This document shows, one piece after another, positions 57,751 to 64,000 of a DNA stretch of 64,000 nt. The notes below the pieces were generated by a model that saw only the letters and a program-made list of their open reading frames with translations, had not been told where the DNA came from and made no database searches. The DNA is from Diadema setosum (Eukaryota; Echinodermata; Echinoidea; Diadematoida; Diadematidae): NCBI RefSeq assembly GCF_964275005.1, contig NC_092704.1, positions 11,286,871 through 11,350,870 on the forward strand. Direction: 5' to 3'. The position numbers and the translations under genes are program-made. The first letter of the stretch is position 1; every line of letters begins with the position of its first letter.

Positions 57751-58780
57751 AAGGGGGTATCTCACTGAGCGGCGAACGTTTGCGAACGTAGCGTATTTGG
57801 GATTTCGCCAGGGTTCGTAAAGGGTTGCAAAAGGTTCGTTAACAGTCGCAAGAAAGTTCGCAAACGGTTTTTATTGTCGCAAACAGTTTTTCTTGTCGCA
57901 AAGAAATTTTGAACATGTTCAAAATTTCTTTGCGAACCTTTGCGAATTTGTATTTTCGCTAACAGTTGCAAACATTCGCAAAACACTTGTAAGAATTCGC
58001 AAACGGTCGTAATACGGTGTCGCTAACATTTTTATTTGATTCGCCACTGCTAGCGAACAAGTAACCATATGGTTCCTATAGAAAAGCTTCTGAAACAGAC
58101 ATGGTTCCACTCTAAGAAAGTTCTTGAAGCTCTTGACATCTCCGTCATGTAATTGCTGCAAGTCTGTCCTCTGCAACCACTCTCTGACCCAAACAGTCTT
58201 TCTTTTCTTCTTCCTTTCTTGTTTTTCTTTATTTTATTTCTCTTATGCTGCACAATAGCTGTAGCAGCAGCCTGACAAAGCAGCTCTTCAAGGATAGCAA
58301 CACCTTGAGCCTCTTCTTGGCAGAAATTTATTTCCATATACTGGAAATCCATCTTGAACGGTTGTCACATATCTGAATTCAGTGGAAGGTTTTACGTTCG
58401 TTTTATCGGTGTGACTATACATAATTGCCTGGTACTTTTCTAGGTCCAAGAATATTCGCAAAATTGTCACAAAGGATTTGCAAATAGTTGCTAATATTTG
58501 CAAAACTGTCGCTAACATTTGCAAAACTGTCGCTAACATTTGCAAAATTGTCGCTAACATTTGCTAACATTCGCTAATAGTCGCCATCTGTGTTTCGCAA
58601 ACACTTTCGCAAACGTTCGCTAAAGTGTTGCTAATTGTCGCTAAACATCGCTAAAAGTCGCTAACTGTCGCTAATGGCAGAAGCGAACCTTGATTTTTCG
58701 CAAACGTTCGTCAGAAAAGTTGGCGAATCTCAAATTCGCTACGTTCGCAAACATTCGCCGCTCATTGAGATACCAGCTTT
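57751..58780 (-). mobile_element. Decayed PIF/Harbinger-type element with transposase remnant
   Basis: The ends GGTATCTCACTGAGCGGCGA and TCGCCGCTCATTGAGATACC are inverted repeats continuing about 60 bp. On -, 58350-58060 encodes a transposase N-terminal remnant: MDFQYMEINFCQEEAQGVA, a basic stretch, and in another frame KTVWVREWLQRTDLQQLHDG and DVKSFKNFLRVEPCLFQKLF, a HARBI1-like signature. One frameshift separates the two parts and the catalytic region is absent. The flanking arms are long arrays of TTCGCAAAC, TCGCTAAC and similar words. Confidence 0.7.
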
Positions 58781-60859
58781 AGTGTACTGAGCTTTTTTGA
58801 GCTGTAAAAATTAGGGATGACGGATGATGATGATCACCCTCCCCGTCTTGGAAATGCAATGTCCCATGATCTTGAAAATTTGCATGCTGATAGATTGTCA
58901 TATGCTGAATCTGATGACATAATTTATTTTCATAAAATTAACATACATGTAATTTGTTTTTGGTAATTATGATTCATTAAGTGCTTTCTAAATCCTCAAT
59001 TATTAGGCAGATTTTAAGCATGTATAGAATTGTCATAATTTCAACTAATCGAGTTTGAAAATATATGGAAAATGTGTAATGATTAAGATTTTTTTTTTTT
59101 TTCCAGAGGAGAAATGAACCATGTCCTATGTATCTTTATGTGTACAGCAAACTTGTGTAAATTGTTGATGCGCAAATCTACCACTTATGAATTACAAGTG
59201 TATTGTAAAAAAAAAAAAAAGAAAAAAAGAAAGAAAGAAATCTACGGTGTACTAAAGTGAAAATGTAGGTAAAATAATGTTTTTTACCGGACCCATCAGC
59301 ACTACCATATCCTCTATTGTCTTCTATTACCCTGGATATTGTAAAACTTGATAGTATATTTTATGCAAATTCATATGAATATTTGTAAATTTTGATTATT
59401 TGGAAATTTCAGTGCAAAAAAGAAAGAAGATGGATCACTCATTTAGAGATGAGAGAGAAAAGGCAAACAAATCCTTTGCAATGCTCATAAAACATTTTCA
59501 AAATTCACTTCGTTCATAATCATGTGCCTCAAATTCACTTAAACCTATCAGTTCTTCATGTGTTTGTTCTGTCAGTTTGCCCTGTAAGTCACATAGCCAT
59601 GTGGAAGCTTAAAACAGTTATATGAATCGAGTATTAACACTCTATTTCCCCCACTTACAACCAAAAGACTCCATCACTTTTATGTCCTTTTGTTTTGTCT
59701 TGTTTTTATTTTTGTTTGTAATTGTTTGTGCTCCAAATGTACAAACATGTATTTCATAGTTTCCAAACCATGACCAGTTTTTATCAGAACTATAAAAAAG
59801 CATGAAGCAAGTGCCTGATCATTCCCTTGGCGAGATTCATGAAGTAATGCAGTCTACTGTGTATACAGCATTGAGCAGTTTTAATGACATGCACCTACTA
59901 ATTCACATACCACACCCCATATTTCTGAGATGGACGAATGTGGTATCAAAATGTGTGCATGAAACTTAAGGAGAAAAAGTCACAAAGCAAGAATCTGAAA
60001 TTCCCTGCGGTCGCGATGCAGTCACCAAAAAATATGGAGGTAGCAGCCCCACCCCCCTCTGTAGTTAGGGTTGTGATATGTGAAGGTACTGTACACTGTC
60101 TTCAGAAAATTGAGTAGTTACCCAAATTCTTTACTGTTTGTATATTTAGTTTGTTATAGTCAAAAGTTGGAACTTTTTCATTCACTATTTTAAATTGTAA
60201 ATGCAGTTGAGATGTCAATAGCAGAATAATTTTTTTTCTCTCTCTCTCTCCCAATGCAATGAAAATCAAGCAATGGGGAGGAAAAAAGGAAAAGTGATAG
60301 ACAATTAGACTCAGGTGATGATTGTACTGGTATGCTTCATTTTTTGGATACTGAATGACTGGTTCATTCACTTTTTGATATGCGGTGTATGCTATTTGTC
60401 AGTATTTGCTATTCAGATTCAGAACATATTCAGCAGAGAGTGACATGTATTTTTAGCAAGTTGTTGTCTCTTATTCTTTGTGCAGTCTGCTATCACAGGC
60501 GTGGTTATGTAGCATATTACAATGTGATTGCCAAACACATCTTTTGATACTTTGGTCCAAATTGTGACTTCCAGTGGAATCCACCTAATATCTAAGTTAA
60601 GTGTATAGAGAAGAGTGCTGTCAAACAACCAAATAGTTAAGATTTCACTTTCATCCAATAAATGAGAAATGAGCAAATTTTGAATTCTAAGGTTTCACTC
60701 ATTCTATTAAGGTCAGTAATCTTGTCACAGTCACATATTATGCAGATTTCAAGAAAGGTGGCAATGTCCTGCATGCACACAAAATTATACCAAGTTTCCT
60801 CTCTTCTCTCCCCTTGATTATGAAGATAACAAAATATATCCTTTCAGGAAAATTGTCTT
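58781..60859. other. Gene-free stretch
   Basis: AT-rich, with poly-T near 59090 and A/GAAA repeats at 59208-59240. No gene or clear element seen. Confidence 0.55.
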
Positions 60860-61016
60860 GGGCCTCATTTCATAAAAGTTGATATGATTGCAACTCTTGC
60901 TGGAATGGCAACTTCCCACAGCAACAGCCAATCACGAAGCTGGATTCTTGTCATTACCATGACAGTTTCCATTCCAGCAAAAGTTGCCATCATATCAACT
61001 TTTTATGAAATGGCAC
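60860..61016. mobile_element. GGCCTCATTTCATAAAAGTTG MITE
   Basis: The inverted arms GCCTCATTTCATAAAAGTTG and CAACTTTTTATGAAATGGCA extend through GCTGGAATGGCAACT and TTCCATTCCAGCA. About 157 bp, nearly a full hairpin. Superfamily not assigned. Confidence 0.7.
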
Positions 61017-61180
61017 TCTGAGTTGTAATCTATTATGATGACATTTTAAGTCAAAGGAGGAAGTTTAATATAGGTGCTACATTATTAACAGAATTGCTAA
61101 TTTGAATTTTTCCTTACAAGGCAGTGGGCAAGTTTTGAGGCAGTGATGTGTCTTCACAGTGTTGATTTTGCATAATTATA

Positions 61181-61335
61181 CAGTCATCTTCTCCTAAGTC
61201 AAATCCAAAGTATCCACAGAAAATCCTTCGACTTGCGTGAATTTCGACTTCGAAGTAGAAATATTCCACATGACTTTGTCCTTCTGGGGCAGAATTTTTC
61301 GACTTGTGCAAGGTGGACTTAGGTGAGGTTGACTG
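61181..61335. mobile_element. TA-flanked MITE (CCTAAGTC type)
   Basis: The ends CAGTCATCTTCTCCTAAGTC and GACTTAGGTGAGGTTGACTG are inverted repeats with TA on each side. The interior has TCGACTT repeats. It is pogo/Tigger-like by end and target. Confidence 0.75.
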
Positions 61336-61729
61336 TATGTTGTTGTGACCGATATCATTGTTTTGCAACAAATATTATAAACTTTAGTATTCCATAACTA
61401 TCTAATTTGTGTGGCCGTTGTGAAAGAAAACTCAACTGTTTTTGTTTGACTTAACTGTTCTTATTAAAGTCAACTTACACACAGAATGAAGTCTCTCTTT
61501 GGAACATACTACATGTACTTATACTGTTGTAAGACACTGGTATTTATCAGTTGCAAAAATGGGGAGTTTGAGACTTGTATTTACCACACAAAACTGGTCA
61601 TGTGTACCCAAAGTATTTCAATGCATACATTTTGATACACACTCATACTACATGTATGTTTATCTTTACAGAGGAAACAGAGAGAGAGAGAGAGAGAGAG
61701 ATATCATCGTGTGCAAAATGTTAATGATT

Positions 61730-61793
61730 ATAGATAGATACTGTAGATAGATAGATAGAAAAATAGATTGATAGATACTGTAGATAGATAGGG

Positions 61794-61838
<45 letters not shown>

Positions 61839-61945
61839 CTGTAGATAGATAGATGCTGTAGATGGATAGATAGATAGGTAGATAGATAGATACATAGATA
61901 GATATAGATAGATAGATACTGTAGATGGATAGATAGACAGATAGA
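61730..61945 (+). repeat. GATA microsatellite
   Basis: About 215 bp of (GATA)n with CTGTA interruptions. An adjacent (GA)n lies at 61680-61701. Confidence 0.92.
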
Positions 61946-62044
61946 TAGGCAAAGCACATGTATATTGGGACTCATTTTTCTCTAAAAATGTTAAGATTTA
62001 AAATTTTGGTTGCCTGAAAAAAACACACACACACACACACAACT

Positions 62045-62215
62045 GTCTTAGTCCGAAATAAAAGGAAACGTAGGAATTTCATGGAAATCTTTGTTGCCCG
62101 ATCTGGCCACCAGAAGAGATTTTTTTTTTTTTTTTTTTTTTTTTGGGGGGGGGGGGGGGTTTGGTGGCGGCCCGTTATCAATCTTTAGTGGCCCCGGGCC
62201 AGCGCTAATGTCGAG
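62045..62215. mobile_element. Relative of the GGCCACC-rich hAT-like MITE, expanded by poly-T/poly-G
   Basis: It contains GATCTGGCCACCAGAAGAG and GTGGCCCCGGGCCAGCGCTAATGTCGAGC. These resemble the 4346-4510 element, interrupted by about 24 T and about 15 G (62120-62159). The ends are degraded. Confidence 0.45.
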
Positions 62216-62631
62216 CTCATATATAAAATTTCTGGACCACACCCCTACCAAACCCTTAACCACAGCCAGGCTCACAGCATTTCAATAACGCAAAACAAAA
62301 TGAAACTTTTTCATGATCTTTCTCCTTGCTTCGTAGACTTTTATCTTATGTTGGGTCGAGTGTTTATCAGAGGCGAATTTCCGCCAAGAAACGAGAACAA
62401 ACAATGTCCTAGGACAGGACCTTGTAACCCTTGTTACATTATCACTGATTGCCTGTATGAAGTGAACATTGTAACCCGTATGCTCCGCTGTAAGTACTTT
62501 AATACATATTCGTCAGTGGTTTTCAGCACAGACTGGATTACCCGCACCTTGGATCTTGGTTATTGGACCTATAATCCCGCCATTAGATTTTAATTTGTTT
62601 CATGGAGACAGCTTTCATATCTCCCTCGAAT

Positions 62632-62767
62632 ATGGCGTCCTCTCCTTACCAGTTGAACGCGAAGCTGATGTGTTTAATCGTCATCTCTTTGCTGCTCGGC
62701 GTGTTCTTCTTTCGTCATGCATCGGAAACAGGCCTAAAGCGAGGATGGGCTCTTGCAGTCGTGTACA
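62632..62767 (+). CDS. Possible first exon of a single-pass membrane protein (partial)
   Basis: ATG in a good context (AATATGGCG) opens MASSPYQLNAKLMCLIVISL, then LLGVFFFRHASETGLKRGW, and reaches a good donor (TACA/GTATGT) after 45 codons. Residues about 12-27 form one hydrophobic helix after a short N-terminus, followed by basic residues. That layout fits a type II signal anchor, as in Golgi glycosyl- or sulfotransferases, but no family is recognisable. Continuation exons would lie beyond 64000. An in-frame ATG at 62602 has a weaker context. It may be a chance ORF. Confidence 0.35.
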
Positions 62768-62829
62768 GTATGTATTATCACCAAGTAAAGAAGTTTCAGA
62801 AAGAAACAAACAGAATTTTTAATTCATAA

Positions 62830-63599
62830 TATATTATTACGTCAGTTCATCCCAGTTAGTAAATGATTCGAATGGGAGGGTTTCATTCAGTATGTTCATG
62901 ATGTTTCTCGGCATTTCACACGTACACATCGACGCACCAGTATCCATGATCAGTGCTCTATGTTCTTTGCTTTATTGGTCTTCTGTTTACTCAGTTCCTC
63001 GTAACTACTCTAATCATATCATTACGTAATATGCGTAATATGATAAACCCCATTTCCGGGGCTATTGCTGGTGCTTACCTCGATGCCGCGAGGGAAGAGA
63101 TTCGATCGAAGTCGAGCGGCAGCTAAATTAAACATACACCCATCGTCAAACCTGCCTTAGCGGCCACCTGTCAATTTCATGACCGCCACCTGCAATATAC
63201 GGTCACTGAAAAAAAAAAAATCTAACAACCCTGTCTAGACTGGCCACCTGTCAATAACGGCCACTTTTTTCGCTAATAAGATTGACTCTATTTCAAGTTT
63301 GATTTCACTTTCAATTTGAATTTATTTCTACAGCTTTTTTTTTTTCAAGAATACAATGTACAAATGATATTACAACAATAACACAGAGATTCTGGTAGAA
63401 TAAGATTCTATGCGGAAAATCAGGTTATGCAAACATTAAATTCCATATGCAATTTTGATACTAGATTATGATCACTCTCACTGGGACAGGCCTCGCCTTG
63501 TCGGTAGATCGACCCGGTCTCTCCTCGCGTGACGACCCCCTATATTGCTGTTCAATTCTCTTACGACAGCGAATAGGCCTCTACAATCAAGGCATGTTC
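62830..63599. other. Gene-free stretch after the candidate membrane-protein exon
   Basis: Would be intron if that exon is real. Contains duplicated GGCCACCTGTCAAT segments near 63160 and 63240. Nothing else recognised. Confidence 0.45.
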
Positions 63600-64000
63600 T
63601 AATTCGGTTTGATAACTTGGTGCATGCTGTTTGTTATTCCGAAGGTTCGTTATTTCGAAGGTTCGTTATTTCGAAGGTTCGTTATTTCGAAGGTTTGTTA
63701 ATCCAAAACACACAAAGTCCCTATACCTAGAGGTTTGTTAATCCGAAAATGAAATTGGGTTCGCTATTCCGAAGGCTTGTTTATTCGAAAATGAGATAGG
63801 GCTCGTTATTCAGAAGGTTCGTTAACCTGAAGATGAAATAGGGTTCGTTATTCCGAAGGTTCGGTGATCCGACAATGAAATATGGTCCGTAAAGAACCTT
63901 CGGATTAACGAACCTTCGGAATAACGAATCTTCGGAATAAAAAACCTTCGGAATTACGAACCTTCGGACTAAAGAACCTTTGGAATAACGGACCTTCGGA
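63600..64000. repeat. GGTTCGTTATTCCGAA repeat array, inverted at the window edge
   Basis: Many copies of GAAGGTTCGTTATTCCGAA and GGTTCGTTAATCCGAAAATG run to about 63880. The same unit then continues in reverse complement (GAACCTTCGGAATAACGAA) to the end of the window. It looks like a fold-back element cut by the window. Confidence 0.8.

Noticed and set aside
61666-61975. Ile/Tyr/Leu/Ser-repeat frames on -
   Set aside because: They are shadows of the GATA microsatellite.

Overview
This window looks like nuclear DNA of an invertebrate deuterostome, most likely an echinoderm and probably a sea urchin. The reasons are spliced animal genes with GC-rich exons in AT-rich introns, and many small inverted-repeat DNA transposons and Helitron-like repeats of the sort common in such genomes. 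The species cannot be fixed from the sequence alone; amphioxus or a hemichordate is not excluded.

Three conserved genes can be assembled exon by exon, with intron phases that match at every junction. (1) A class VI POU-homeodomain transcription factor (POU6F family) runs on + from 2662 to 15819. Seven exons give 515 residues, and the N-terminus is missing upstream. (2) A shugoshin gene runs on - from 44665 down to at least 36006. Six coding exons give at least 1158 residues, with the N-terminal PP2A-binding coiled coil, two KEN boxes and the C-terminal SGO motif. That motif is split by an intron and completed by a 70-nt exon at 36006-36075. The last exon is unresolved. A probable 5' UTR exon ends at 47723. 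(3) A TARBP2/Loquacious-type protein with three dsRNA-binding domains runs on + from 50573 to 55448. Five coding exons give 305 residues, apparently the whole protein. A fourth, weak call is a possible first exon of a single-pass membrane protein at 62632-62767.

The functions are separate: neural-type transcription control, protection of centromeric cohesin, and Dicer/RISC small-RNA processing. Shugoshin and TARBP2 are divergent, with about 2 kb of G-rich sequence between their likely first exons. No operon-like logic links the three genes.

Most of the rest is repeats. Complete non-autonomous DNA elements with readable ends and target-site duplications include hAT-like copies (1300-1534, 4346-4510, 56897-57196), TA-inserting copies (7662-7902, 13336-13554, 30613-30839, 40863-41102, 43821-44012, 52254-52659, 61181-61335), a TTAA-flanked piggyBac-like copy (32766-33536), a decayed Harbinger element with a transposase remnant (57751-58780), and a fold-back element with 205-bp arms (45618-46511). 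Helitron-like elements lie at 1-153, 20635-21909, 42661-43154 and 48735-48873. There is one tRNA-derived SINE, one LINE 3' tail, and many microsatellites. Two inverted-repeat elements carry telomere-like repeats as their interior. About 20 kb between POU6 and shugoshin (15820-36005) contains no recognisable gene.
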